32,111 bases of DNA from CAZTCJ01 sp964612085 (GTDB lineage: Bacteria; Pseudomonadota; Alphaproteobacteria; JAJFIK01): the NCBI GenBank assembly GCA_964612085.1, contig CAZTCJ010000039.1, positions 1 to 32,111 on the forward strand, given 5' to 3'. The stretch's first letter is position 1. Each line of letters begins with the position of its first letter. The position numbers and the translations under genes are program-made. Below are positions 1 through 7,245 of this stretch, one piece after another. The notes beneath the pieces are model-generated. The model ran no database searches. It saw only the letters and a program-made list of their open reading frames with translations, and was not told the DNA's origin.

Positions 1-1101
1 CGGCTTTTCCGGATCGAAGGGAACGCCGTTCTTGTTGCAGGTCATGCGCGCCCGTTCCATGGCGTCCTCGGTGACATTGCCCTTAAGGCCCTTGGGCCTG
101 AGATCGACAAGGACCACATGGGTATCGGTGCCGCCCGCGACCATATCGAGGCCCGCTTCGGTCAAGGTGCCCGCCAGGGCACGGGCGTTATCGATAACGG
201 ACTGGGCATAGGCCTTGAACTCAGGCCGCAGCGCCTCGCCGAAAGCAACGGCCTTGGCGGCGATCACATGCATCAGCGGACCGCCCTGCAGGCCCGGAAA
301 CACAGCCGAGTTGAACTTCTTGCCCAGATCCGGGTCGTTCGACAGGATCAAGCCGCCGCGCGGGCCCCGCAAGGTCTTGTGGGTGGTCGTGGTCACCACA
401 TGGGCATGGTCCAGCGGATTGGGGTGAACGCCGCCCGCCACCAATCCGGAAAAGTGAGCCATGTCCACTTGGAACCAGGCGCCCACGCTGTCGGCGATCT
501 CCCGGAAGCGTTTGAAGTCGATGATGCGCGGATAGGCGGAGCCGCCGGCCAGAATAAGCTTGGGCTTGTGTTCCCGCGCCAGCCGTTCCACCTCGTCGAA
601 ATCGATCAGGTGATCGTCCTTGCGCACGCCATATTGCACGGCGTTGAACCATTTGCCCGACAGGTTGGGCTTTGCCCCATGGGTCAGATGGCCGCCTGCG
701 TCGAGGCTCATGCCCAAAATCGTATCGCCGGGCTGGAGCAGCGCCAGAAACACCGCCTGGTTGGCCTCGGCGCCCGAATGGGGCTGGACATTGGCATAAG
801 CGCAGTTGAAGAGCTGTTTGGCGCGCTCAATGGCGAGCTCTTCGGCGATGTCCACCTGTTCACAGCCGCCGTAATAGCGCCGCCCCGGATAGCCTTCGGC
901 ATATTTGTTCGTCAGCACCGAGCCCTGGGCTTCCAAAACGGCGCGGGACACGATGTTTTCCGAGGCGATCAGCTCGATTTGGTTTTGCTGGCGCAAAACC
1001 TCGCCCTTGACGGAGCGGAATAGATCCGGATCCGTGTCCGAAAGCGAGGCCTGGAAAAAGCCTTGGATCATGTGGTCGTCTGCTTGGGCCGAAAAGGACA
1101 T
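1..1101 (-). CDS. glyA: Serine hydroxymethyltransferase, 3' end outside the window
   Basis: PLP-dependent cytosolic enzyme that interconverts serine plus tetrahydrofolate with glycine plus 5,10-methylene-THF, feeding one-carbon metabolism. The first 367 codons are present and the gene runs off the left edge, so no stop is visible. The N-terminal half carries the family segments IELIASEN, TNKYAEGYPGRRYYGG and HSGAEAN. The PLP Schiff-base lysine is Lys242 in TTTTHKTLRGPRGG, with the codon at 376-378. The ATG at 1101 is preceded by an AGGGAGG ribosome-binding site. Family proteins are usually about 415-435 residues, so roughly 50-70 residues are missing. It diverges from mucR across an AT-rich spacer. 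Identification is secure. Confidence 0.97.
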   Translation of the reverse strand, partial: MSFSAQADDHMIQGFFQASLSDTDPDLFRSVKGEVLRQQNQIELIASENIVSRAVLEAQGSVLTNKYAEGYPGRRYYGGCEQVDIAEELAIERAKQLFNCAYANVQPHSGAEANQAVFLALLQPGDTILGMSLDAGGHLTHGAKPNLSGKWFNAVQYGVRKDDHLIDFDEVERLAREHKPKLILAGGSAYPRIIDFKRFREIADSVGAWFQVDMAHFSGLVAGGVHPNPLDHAHVVTTTTHKTLRGPRGGLILSNDPDLGKKFNSAVFPGLQGGPLMHVIAAKAVAFGEALRPEFKAYAQSVIDNARALAGTLTEAGLDMVAGGTDTHVVLVDLRPKGLKGNVTEDAMERARMTCNKNGVPFDPEKP

Positions 1102-1617
1102 GCGGCGCCCTCCCTTACTGTTGGAGAGACAATAGCTGGAAGCCGTTGGAAAACGGAAAAGGAGCGCTCAGGCAGTGTAACGCTGACCGAGCGGCATCTG
1201 CATCAAGATATAGCGTCAAACGGCTTGTGTTCATCAAGTTTTTGACCCATGCGTCCGAATCGCACGGTTTTTCCAGTGTCCCGGCTGAACGCGCACCAGG
1301 GCGACAAAGCCACCCAAAGGTTGCATGAAGTGCTGTTAAGGTCACACCACTCAAAGTTCTCCCGGTAACTGAATTTCCATTATAGGTAACAAGTAATTAA
1401 CGATGGTCTGCAGCCACTCAAACGATCACTATCACACAGACTGCTATTTTCCAGATATCCAGATTTTTTATAGCCTTAACGGAATGTACTCTAATTGCCA
1501 TCTACATAGTTTTTAGTCTATTGTTCAGTAATGATGTCTTACGAGAATCAGTGTCATGGGGCGTTGGCTGGAGTAGACATCAATCGGGTCAATGTAGTGG
1601 TTCAATAGGTGGAATAA
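1102..1617. promoter_or_regulatory. Intergenic region between glyA and mucR, AT-rich on its mucR side
   Basis: This 516-base divergent gap has no credible gene: its open frames are short, overlap on both strands and resemble nothing I know. Bases from about 1340 to 1615 are clearly richer in A and T than the rest of the window, with runs such as TTTTTTATAG near 1465. MucR-family proteins bind degenerate AT-rich targets and often repress their own gene, so this is the natural place for an autoregulatory site; that role is inferred. On the glyA side the minus strand has TTGATG and TTGACG hexamers and a TATATC near 1205-1235. I could not fit them to a convincing 17-base promoter spacing. Confidence 0.45.
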
Positions 1618-2070
1618 ATGACCGATATCAGCCAAGATCAAGACCTTACAACGGAAGAGGTCCTGCGCCTCGCCACCGATATCGTTGCGGCTTATGTCAG
1701 CCACAACCAAGTACCGGCAACCGAGGTGCCTAATATGATTCGCAGTGTCCACGGGGCGCTGGGCGATCTCAAAGAAGTCGGTCAAGAGGAGCCGGCCGAA
1801 CCTCAAAAACCAGCAGTGCCGATCAAAAAATCCGTAACCTCCGATTACATCATCTGCTTGGAGGACGGAAAAAAGCTCAAGATGCTGAAACGGTATCTAC
1901 GCTCCAATTACGATATAAGCCCGGAAGAATACCGCGCCAAGTGGAACTTGCCGGCTGACTATCCTATGGTTGCACCGAACTACGCGGCACAACGCTCCGA
2001 ATTCGCCAAGAAAATCGGTCTCGGCAAAGGCGGCCGCAAACCGGCCACCCGCTCCCGCCGCAAAGGCTGA
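1618..2070 (+). CDS. mucR: MucR/Ros-family transcriptional regulator lacking most zinc ligands
   Basis: 150-residue global regulator of the MucR/Ros family, DNA-binding through a prokaryotic zinc-finger-like domain that recognises AT-rich DNA. The N-terminal 55 residues match the family oligomerisation region. A Pro/Glu-rich linker leads to the DNA-binding core at about 67-140, with the hallmarks VPIKKSVT, DYIICLEDGKKLK, PEEYRAKW and LPADYPMVAPNYA. The tail is basic (KGGRKPATRSRRKG). Compared with the Ros CCHH finger, only Cys80 remains: the other positions are Asp83, Tyr93 and Asn97/Tyr98. Zinc-free members of this family are known, so the protein can still be functional. Start: ATG at 1618 with AGGTGG at 1607-1612. 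It is monocistronic, with a hairpin terminator just downstream. Confidence 0.93.
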   Translation: MTDISQDQDLTTEEVLRLATDIVAAYVSHNQVPATEVPNMIRSVHGALGDLKEVGQEEPAEPQKPAVPIKKSVTSDYIICLEDGKKLKMLKRYLRSNYDISPEEYRAKWNLPADYPMVAPNYAAQRSEFAKKIGLGKGGRKPATRSRRKG

Positions 2071-2096
2071 GCCTCTGTTCTTTAAGTCAAGACGAC

Positions 2097-2142
2097 GAAA
2101 ACCCTTCCAGCGTTCACGCGCCGGAGGGGTTTTCTTGTTTTT
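2097..2142 (+). terminator. Rho-independent terminator of mucR
   Basis: A 12-base arm GAAAACCCTTCC at 2097-2108 pairs, with one G-T wobble, to GGAGGGGTTTTC at 2123-2134. A 14-base loop separates them and a T-rich tail (TTGTTTTT) follows. It lies 26 bases after the mucR stop. The stem also covers the last codons of the convergent DUF6898 gene, so it may end transcription from both sides, although the T tract is weaker in the minus direction. Confidence 0.75.
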
Positions 2143-2335
2143 CCAGGACATAACGCAATTTGTTGCCGGCGACGCGGGCCAGCACGTCCTGCGTAACCGA
2201 GGCCGAGGCCATGATCGACACTTCCGTGCCCGTGGCCGGATCGACGGCATTGACCTTGACCAAGGCCCCCACCGGCACGAATTCGATGAAGACTTCTCCG
2301 CCCTGACCGCGAGGCGCGTTTCGGCCAGCAGCCAT
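2114..2335 (-). CDS. Small conserved protein, DUF6898-like
   Basis: 73-residue protein of unknown function. It resembles the short alphaproteobacterial family I know as DUF6898, with the core GEVFIEFVPVGALVKVNAVDPATGTEVSI (visible here at about residues 13-40) and a C-terminal KLRYVLEKQ. It has no signal peptide or membrane helix and looks like a small cytosolic beta-rich domain. I chose the ATG at 2335 because it overlaps the stop of the upstream MarR gene by one base (TGATG), which implies translational coupling. A further upstream ATG at 2383 would run 16 codons into the MarR gene. The partnership with an LdtR-type regulator is the only clue to its role. Family assignment is from memory. 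Confidence 0.72.
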   Translation of the reverse strand: MAAGRNAPRGQGGEVFIEFVPVGALVKVNAVDPATGTEVSIMASASVTQDVLARVAGNKLRYVLEKQENPSGA

Positions 2336-2859
2336 CACAAGCGGAAGCGGATCTGATCGAGCCAGAACCGCTCCAGGCGGCACAAGGTGATATTCATGCT
2401 GTGCAGGTCCTTGTGCCCCACGCCGCCCGCGGCGCTCAGGGAGGTCATGTGCCGCTCGAACACGGCCCGGACCATATCGTGGATTTCCTGGCCCGCCGGC
2501 GTCAGGGCAACGCGCACGGAGCGGCGGTCTTCGCTCGACCGGCGATGGGACAGATAGCCCAGTTCCACCAGTTTCTTCAGATTGTAAGAAACGTTCGACC
2601 CCAGATAATGGCCGCGCGTGCGCAACTCGCCCGCTGTCAGTTCCGCACCGGCGATATTGAACAGCAATAGGGCCTGTACGGAATTGATATCGGACTTGCT
2701 GATCCGGTCCAATTCATCCTTGACCACATCGAGAAGCTGACGGTGCAGCCTCTCGATTAAGGTCAAGGCCGTCAGATAATTCGAGAACGGATCCTGATCG
2801 CCGTCCTGTTCCCACACATCAGGGGAAACAGGTTTGTGCGCCACACTCACTGCCGACAT
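2335..2859 (-). CDS. MarR-family winged-helix regulator, LdtR-like
   Basis: 174-residue MarR-type transcription factor. Its N-terminus (DPFSNYLTALTLIERLHRQ) and winged helix match the LdtR group of Alphaproteobacteria, whose Liberibacter/Sinorhizobium members regulate an L,D-transpeptidase and stress tolerance. The recognition region is around residues 60-115, with a GSNVSYNLKKLVELGYL helix and an SSEDRRSVRVALT wing. C-terminal helices would form the dimer interface. Start: ATG at 2859 with TAGGTAGG immediately upstream. A longer frame to 2919 lacks a good ribosome-binding site. It lies 115 bases downstream of mmsB on the same strand and may be co-transcribed with the valine genes or have its own promoter in that gap. 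No transpeptidase gene is in the window. Confidence 0.85.
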   Translation of the reverse strand: MSAVSVAHKPVSPDVWEQDGDQDPFSNYLTALTLIERLHRQLLDVVKDELDRISKSDINSVQALLLFNIAGAELTAGELRTRGHYLGSNVSYNLKKLVELGYLSHRRSSEDRRSVRVALTPAGQEIHDMVRAVFERHMTSLSAAGGVGHKDLHSMNITLCRLERFWLDQIRFRL

Positions 2860-2974
2860 ACGCCTACCTATTTTGTCCCAACCGGCCACCGGGACCCGGC
2901 CCCGGCGGCAAGACGGCACAGTAAGCGCAAAACTCTAAGACTGATTTAAAGGAACCGATAATATTCCATAAAGG

Positions 2975-3871
2975 TTACCGGATTCTCTCGCCCCGGATCA
3001 TATTGATGATGCCGGAGAAATCCTGGCCCTCCTCGCCGGCGGACGCGAACAGGCTGTAAAGCGCCGTGGCCTGAGCACCGAGCGGCGTGGCCGCGCCTGC
3101 CGTTTGGGCCGCGTTCTGGGCGAGCTTCAGATCCTTCAGCATCATGGCGGCGGAAAAGCCGGGCTTATAGTCCCGGTTGGCGGGCGAGGCGGGCACCGGA
3201 CCCGGCACCGGGCAATAACTTGTCAGCGACCAGCATTGTCCGGAGGCGGCCGAAGAAATCTCGAACAGATTTTGCCAGTCGAGGCCGAGCTTTTCCGCCA
3301 GCACGAAGGCTTCCGCCGTGCCGATCATGGAAATGGCCAGCAGCATGTTGTTGCAGATCTTGGCGGCCTGACCGTTGCCCGCGCCGCCCGCATAGAAGAT
3401 CTTGGCGCCCATACCCTCAAGCACCGGCCTGGCCCGCGTAAACGCGTCTTCGGTGCCGCCGACCATGAAGGTCAGTGTGCCCCCTTGGGCCGCCATGACG
3501 CCGCCGGAGACTGGCGCGTCGACCATGTCGAGGCCTCTGCCTTGCGCTTCCGCGATGACCGCGCGGGCGGTGTCCACGTCGATGGTGGAGGAATCGATCA
3601 AAAGTGTGCCAGGCTTGACCGCATCGAGCACCCCGCCCTCATTCAGGTAAACGGAACGGACATGGGCGCCCGCGGGCAGCATGGTGACGACAACCTCCGC
3701 ATCGCTGGCGGCTTCGGCGGCCGAGCCGGGAACGCTCGCGCCTTCCGCCTTCGCCTTGGCGCAAGCATCCGTGGACAGATCGAAGGCCTTCACCCGATGG
3801 CCCGCCTTGATCAGATTGCACGCCATGGGCAGGCCCATATTGCCCAGACCGATGAAACCGACGCTCGCCAT
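2975..3871 (-). CDS. mmsB: 3-hydroxyisobutyrate dehydrogenase
   Basis: 298-residue NAD+-dependent enzyme that oxidises 3-hydroxyisobutyrate to methylmalonate semialdehyde in valine catabolism. The Rossmann signature GFIGLGNMG is at 5-13. The second strand ends in Asp31, as expected for NAD+ rather than NADP+. The substrate motif DAPVSGG is at 118-124, and the catalytic lysine is Lys171 in GNGQAAKICNNM with Asn175. The C-terminal DYKPGFSAAMMLKDLKLA helix is typical of true HIBADH. A strong GGAGG ribosome-binding site precedes the ATG. It is the third gene of the operon, 24 bases after the hydrolase gene whose product makes its substrate. This context supports the specific function over other beta-hydroxyacid dehydrogenases. 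Confidence 0.95.
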   Translation of the reverse strand: MASVGFIGLGNMGLPMACNLIKAGHRVKAFDLSTDACAKAKAEGASVPGSAAEAASDAEVVVTMLPAGAHVRSVYLNEGGVLDAVKPGTLLIDSSTIDVDTARAVIAEAQGRGLDMVDAPVSGGVMAAQGGTLTFMVGGTEDAFTRARPVLEGMGAKIFYAGGAGNGQAAKICNNMLLAISMIGTAEAFVLAEKLGLDWQNLFEISSAASGQCWSLTSYCPVPGPVPASPANRDYKPGFSAAMMLKDLKLAQNAAQTAGAATPLGAQATALYSLFASAGEEGQDFSGIINMIRGERIR

Positions 3872-3895
3872 GGGATCCTCCGTTTATGCTTATGC

Positions 3896-4957
3896 TTAAT
3901 TCAGATCGAGTTCGCGCGCGCCCAGGGAGGCAAAATAACGGTTGATCTCGGCCGCGCTCACCCCTTCGAAGGTGTCGGGCTTCCACTGGGGCTTATTGTC
4001 CTTGTCGATGATCACCGCACGCACGCCTTCGAAGAAATCATGAGCTTCCATGATGCGCGCCACCAGACGGTATTCCATCTTCAGACAGTCGCCGATGCCG
4101 ATCACCGCCCCTTCCTTGATCTGTTTGAAGGTCAGCTTGACGGAAGTGGGCGATTTGGTCCGGAGCGTCGCGACCTGCTGATTGGCCCAGTCGCTTTCGG
4201 AGCGGTCCATCGCATCCACGATGGCTTCCACCGATCCGCCCGCGAACAGACGGTCGATCTCTTCCCGGTGCTGAGCGAGGCCCGGCTCGCCCGGATTGCC
4301 CGCATGCTCCCGCAGGACCGTTTCGACAACCTGATGGGCATCGCCAGCATAATCGGCCTGTTCCAAGGCCGGGATGAGATCGCCGAGGGCGTCATCGGCC
4401 GCGTAATGAGTGCCGACGCCGGTATAAAGCGTATCGGCGGGACCGAGGCGCTCGCCGGTCAGCCCGAGGAACATGCCGATCTGACCCGGCAGGCGCGGCA
4501 GGAAATGGCTGCCGCCCACATCCGGGATCAAGCCGATGCCCGTTTCCGGCATGGCGAAGCGGGTGCGGTCCGTCAGTACCCGGAAGGGCGCATGGACGGA
4601 GAGACCGACCCCGCCGCCCATGGTGATGCCGTCGAGGATCGCCACATAGGGCTTGGAATATTGGGAAATCACGTAGTTGTTGCGGTACTCGTTGCCGAAG
4701 AAGTCCAGCGCGTAAGGCGTGCCGTCCTTGCCGGAATCGTGCAGCGCGCGGATATCGCCGCCGGCACAGAAGCCTTTCTCGCCCTCGCCGACAACGACAA
4801 CGCATTTGACGGCGTCGTCCTGCGCCCATTCCAGGAGCTTCTCGCGCATGGGAATGACCATGTCGAGGGTCAGCGCGTTCAACTGTTTCGGGCGGTTCAG
4901 CGTCACGAGGCCCAAAGGCCCGCGCGTCTCGAAAAGGATTTCATCCGTCGCCGTCAT
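3896..4957 (-). CDS. 3-hydroxyisobutyryl-CoA hydrolase (enoyl-CoA hydratase family)
   Basis: 353-residue crotonase-fold enzyme that releases CoA from 3-hydroxyisobutyryl-CoA, the step before mmsB. Its length fits the HIBCH subfamily; ordinary hydratases are about 260 residues. The oxyanion-hole segments GFCAGGDIR (62-70) and GITMGGGVGLS (110-120) are present. The catalytic Glu138 and Asp146 lie in MPETGIGLIPDVGG. The extra C-terminal domain includes MEYRLVARIMEAHDFFEGVRA and a DKDNKPQW motif typical of HIBCH. A clear AAGGAG site precedes the ATG. It lies 23 bases after the acyl-CoA dehydrogenase gene. Automated tools often call such proteins simply enoyl-CoA hydratase. Confidence 0.93.
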   Translation of the reverse strand: MTATDEILFETRGPLGLVTLNRPKQLNALTLDMVIPMREKLLEWAQDDAVKCVVVVGEGEKGFCAGGDIRALHDSGKDGTPYALDFFGNEYRNNYVISQYSKPYVAILDGITMGGGVGLSVHAPFRVLTDRTRFAMPETGIGLIPDVGGSHFLPRLPGQIGMFLGLTGERLGPADTLYTGVGTHYAADDALGDLIPALEQADYAGDAHQVVETVLREHAGNPGEPGLAQHREEIDRLFAGGSVEAIVDAMDRSESDWANQQVATLRTKSPTSVKLTFKQIKEGAVIGIGDCLKMEYRLVARIMEAHDFFEGVRAVIIDKDNKPQWKPDTFEGVSAAEINRYFASLGARELDLN

Positions 4958-4980
4958 AAGGACTCCTTACGGAAGAGGAT

Positions 4981-6120
4981 TTACTGCCGGAACATGTCGC
5001 GGGAGATGATCACGCGCATAATCTCATTGGTGCCTTCCAGGATCTGGTGCACCCGGAGATCCCGCACCCAGCGTTCCATGGGGTAATCGCTCAAATACCC
5101 ATAGCCGCCATGGATCTGCAGCGCCTCGTTGACCACGCGGAAACCCACATCGGTGGCGAAACGCTTGGCCATGGCGCATTTCATGGTGGTGTTGGGCAGG
5201 CGGTTGTCCAGCGAATGGGCGGCGCGGTAGATCATCAGCCGCGCGGCCTCAAGCTCGGTCGCCATGTCGGCGATCTTGAATTGCAGCGCCTGAAACGACG
5301 CCAACGGACGGCCGAATTGCTGGCGCTCTTTCATATAGGCTTGCGCCGCGTCGACGGCAGCCCCCGCAGGCCCCAGCGAACAGGCGCCGATATTGATCCG
5401 TCCGCCGTCAAGCCCCTGCATGGCGATCTTGAAGCCGTCGCCTTCCGTACCCAGACGGTTCGCCACCGGCACGCGGGCGTTCTCGAAGATCACCTGGCCC
5501 GTGGGCTGACTTTTCCAGCCCATCTTCTTTTCCATGGCGCCGAAGCTGACGCCCGGCGTGTCCTTGGGGATGACGAGGCAGGAAATGCCGTTGGGCCCAT
5601 CCTCGCCGGTGCGCACCATGGTGACGTAAATGTCCGAGGTGCCCGCACCGGAGATGAACTGCTTGGTGCCGTTCAGTACATAATGATCGCCGTCCAGGAC
5701 CGCCTTGGTGCGCAGCGCCGCCGCGTCGGAACCGGAACTGGGCTCGGTCAGGCAGTAGCTGGCGATCAGCTCCATGGTGGCGAGCTTGGACAGCCAGTGC
5801 TGGCGCTGGTCCTCATTGCCGAAGCGATCGATCATCCAGGACGCCATATTATGGATCGACATGAAGGCCGCCGTGGACACGCAGCCCGCCGACAGGGCCT
5901 CGAAGATCAGCGCCGCGTCGAGCCGCCCGAGGCCTGAGCCGCCCACATCGTCGCGCACATAGATGCCGGCGAAGCCCAGCTCGGCGGCCTTGCGCATGGT
6001 CTCGACGGGGAAAAGGCTCTTCTCGTCCCATTCAGCGGCGTAAGGGGCCAGATGTTCGGCGGCAAAATCCTGGGCCGTTTTCTGGAAGGCCCGCTGATCG
6101 TCATTGAGTTCGAAATCCAT
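4981..6120 (-). CDS. Acyl-CoA dehydrogenase, probably isobutyryl-CoA dehydrogenase
   Basis: 379-residue FAD enzyme, with the acyl-CoA dehydrogenase N-terminal, middle and C-terminal domains all present. Visible motifs are YCLTEPSSGSDA (flavin/substrate contact), GTKQFISGAG, LDGGRINIG and the C-terminal QILEGTNEIMR. The last contains Glu362, at the catalytic base position of short-chain members. Position as first gene of an operon with 3-hydroxyisobutyryl-CoA hydrolase and mmsB makes isobutyryl-CoA, from valine, the likely substrate; 2-methylbutyryl-CoA is an alternative. The intervening methacrylyl-CoA hydratase and the semialdehyde dehydrogenase are not in the window. The ATG at 6120 has CGGAGACG upstream, and a promoter candidate sits about 70 bases further up. 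Confidence 0.9.
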   Translation of the reverse strand: MDFELNDDQRAFQKTAQDFAAEHLAPYAAEWDEKSLFPVETMRKAAELGFAGIYVRDDVGGSGLGRLDAALIFEALSAGCVSTAAFMSIHNMASWMIDRFGNEDQRQHWLSKLATMELIASYCLTEPSSGSDAAALRTKAVLDGDHYVLNGTKQFISGAGTSDIYVTMVRTGEDGPNGISCLVIPKDTPGVSFGAMEKKMGWKSQPTGQVIFENARVPVANRLGTEGDGFKIAMQGLDGGRINIGACSLGPAGAAVDAAQAYMKERQQFGRPLASFQALQFKIADMATELEAARLMIYRAAHSLDNRLPNTTMKCAMAKRFATDVGFRVVNEALQIHGGYGYLSDYPMERWVRDLRVHQILEGTNEIMRVIISRDMFRQ

Positions 6121-6188
6121 GATGGCGTCTCCGGGCGCTTGGCCCTGTCTTCTGTGAGGTGGATCGGCGTTGTCCCCGCGCTGTGGCG

Positions 6189-6217
6189 GTGATAGGCGTG
6201 GCGCTCGTTTTAGTCAA
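6189..6217 (-). promoter_or_regulatory. Candidate sigma70 promoter of the valine operon
   Basis: On the minus strand TTGACT (6217-6212) is followed by exactly 17 bases and TATCAC (6194-6189). This matches 5/6 and 4/6 consensus bases with ideal spacing. It lies 69 bases before the acyl-CoA dehydrogenase start, in the divergent gap with the GNAT gene at 6235. Found by eye; the match is better than elsewhere in the window. Confidence 0.5.
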
Positions 6218-6234
6218 CGCGGCCAAAGACAGCG

Positions 6235-6771
6235 ATGGTCCAGCTTCCGCCAGATTACGCCATCCGGCCCGCCACACGCGCGGATTGCCCGCTGCTGCCC
6301 GTGATCGAGCGGGCGGCGGACGGGCTGTTCAAGGGCTCCGGCCTGCTCGACGGCCTGGGCCGGCCGGAGGACGCGCGCCTGACCGAGGTCGACGCCCTCG
6401 AAAAAGCGGCAGATGACGCCTTGCTCTGGGTTGCAACCTATCAGGGCAAAACCCTCACTGGATTTGTCATCTGCGAGGTGATCGAAGGCCATTTCTACCT
6501 TGAGCAAGTGTCGGTTCATCCCTCCCATGGCCGCAAGGGGCTCGGCCGGGCCTTGACCCTGACCGCCTGTTATGAGGCGCGGACCCGGGGGCTCCTCCCC
6601 GTCACGCTCTCGACCTTCCGGACCGTCCCCTGGAACGGGCCGTTCTATGCCCGCCTTGGTTTCAAGGAGATCCCGCGCGACGCCTATGCCCCCTGGCTGC
6701 AAAAGATCGCTCAAAAGGAGGCGCAGAGACTGGACATGTCGAAGCGCTGTTTCATGCGCTGGGATGGGTGA
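6235..6771 (+). CDS. GNAT-family N-acetyltransferase
   Basis: 178-residue acetyl-CoA-dependent acetyltransferase; substrate unknown. The fold is recognisable from the N-terminal YAIRPATRADCPLL strand and helix, the central FYLEQVSVHPSHGRKGLGRAL stretch containing the acetyl-CoA pyrophosphate loop (about residues 87-105), and the C-terminal WNGPFYARLGFKEI. The spacing and ALTLTACYEARTRG helix are typical of small-molecule GNATs. The ATG at 6235 has only a weak ribosome-binding site, and GTG or internal starts cannot be excluded. It diverges from the valine operon and is followed after 85 bases by the membrane-protein gene. I see nothing that ties it functionally to hemB downstream. Confidence 0.88.
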   Translation: MVQLPPDYAIRPATRADCPLLPVIERAADGLFKGSGLLDGLGRPEDARLTEVDALEKAADDALLWVATYQGKTLTGFVICEVIEGHFYLEQVSVHPSHGRKGLGRALTLTACYEARTRGLLPVTLSTFRTVPWNGPFYARLGFKEIPRDAYAPWLQKIAQKEAQRLDMSKRCFMRWDG

Positions 6772-6856
6772 GAAAGTCTGGCGCCGTTTTGCCAGAGGAG
6801 CGCGCCGGTCGGGCCTATTCTGATCCGACTGAGCGAAACCAGCATGAGAGACCGCC

Positions 6857-7213
6857 ATGTCCGACTCCGAAGCCCCGTCCGCGCGCCCCATCGGCTCCGA
6901 TGCCGTGTTCGTGGTCTATGTGCTCTTTCTGATCTCCCTCGGCGTGGGCGTCACCTATCTGGTCGCGGGCGTCATCGCCTACATCAACCGGCCCGAATCC
7001 TCCGGCTGGGTCGAGACCCATTACCGCTTTCAGATCCGCACCTTCTGGATCGGTTTGCTCTACGCCGTCATTGGCATTATCACTTTGCCCATCGCCATCG
7101 GCGTTGTGATCTGTCTGTTCACAGTGCTTTGGCTGATTGTGCGTTGCGTCAAAGGCATTCTCGCCGCCAACAGACGCGAAGCGATCCCGGACGTGGATAC
7201 CTGGTTCTGGTGA
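6857..7213 (+). CDS. Small membrane protein, DUF4870-like
   Basis: 118-residue integral membrane protein with three hydrophobic segments: about 17-42, 66-84 and 85-105, the last two nearly continuous. The central motif WVETHYRFQIRTFWIG and a preceding YLVAGVIAYINRPE match the DUF4870/TIC20-like small membrane families, in which a His-Phe/Tyr-Arg-x-Gln-x-Arg-Thr-Phe-Trp motif caps a helix. No enzymatic residues are evident. It ends 32 bases before hemB on the same strand. A similar protein beside hemB is, as far as I recall, common in Alphaproteobacteria. Function unknown. Confidence 0.82.
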   Translation: MSDSEAPSARPIGSDAVFVVYVLFLISLGVGVTYLVAGVIAYINRPESSGWVETHYRFQIRTFWIGLLYAVIGIITLPIAIGVVICLFTVLWLIVRCVKGILAANRREAIPDVDTWFW

Positions 7214-7245
7214 TCGCCGATTTCGATCAATTCTGACCGTGGTGA

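Noticed and set aside
118..1023. Plus-strand open frame of 301 codons at the left edge
   Set aside because: Antisense to glyA, which is certain from its PLP-lysine motif even though its stop is outside the window.
1380..1500. TTAA-containing sites before mucR as possible CtrA boxes
   Set aside because: Single TTAAC half-sites occur, but no TTAA-N7-TTAA pair was found.
3104..5086. Plus-strand open frame of 660 codons
   Set aside because: It is antisense to mmsB and the CoA hydrolase, whose families and active sites are clear. High GC produces long antisense frames. Its translation matches no family.
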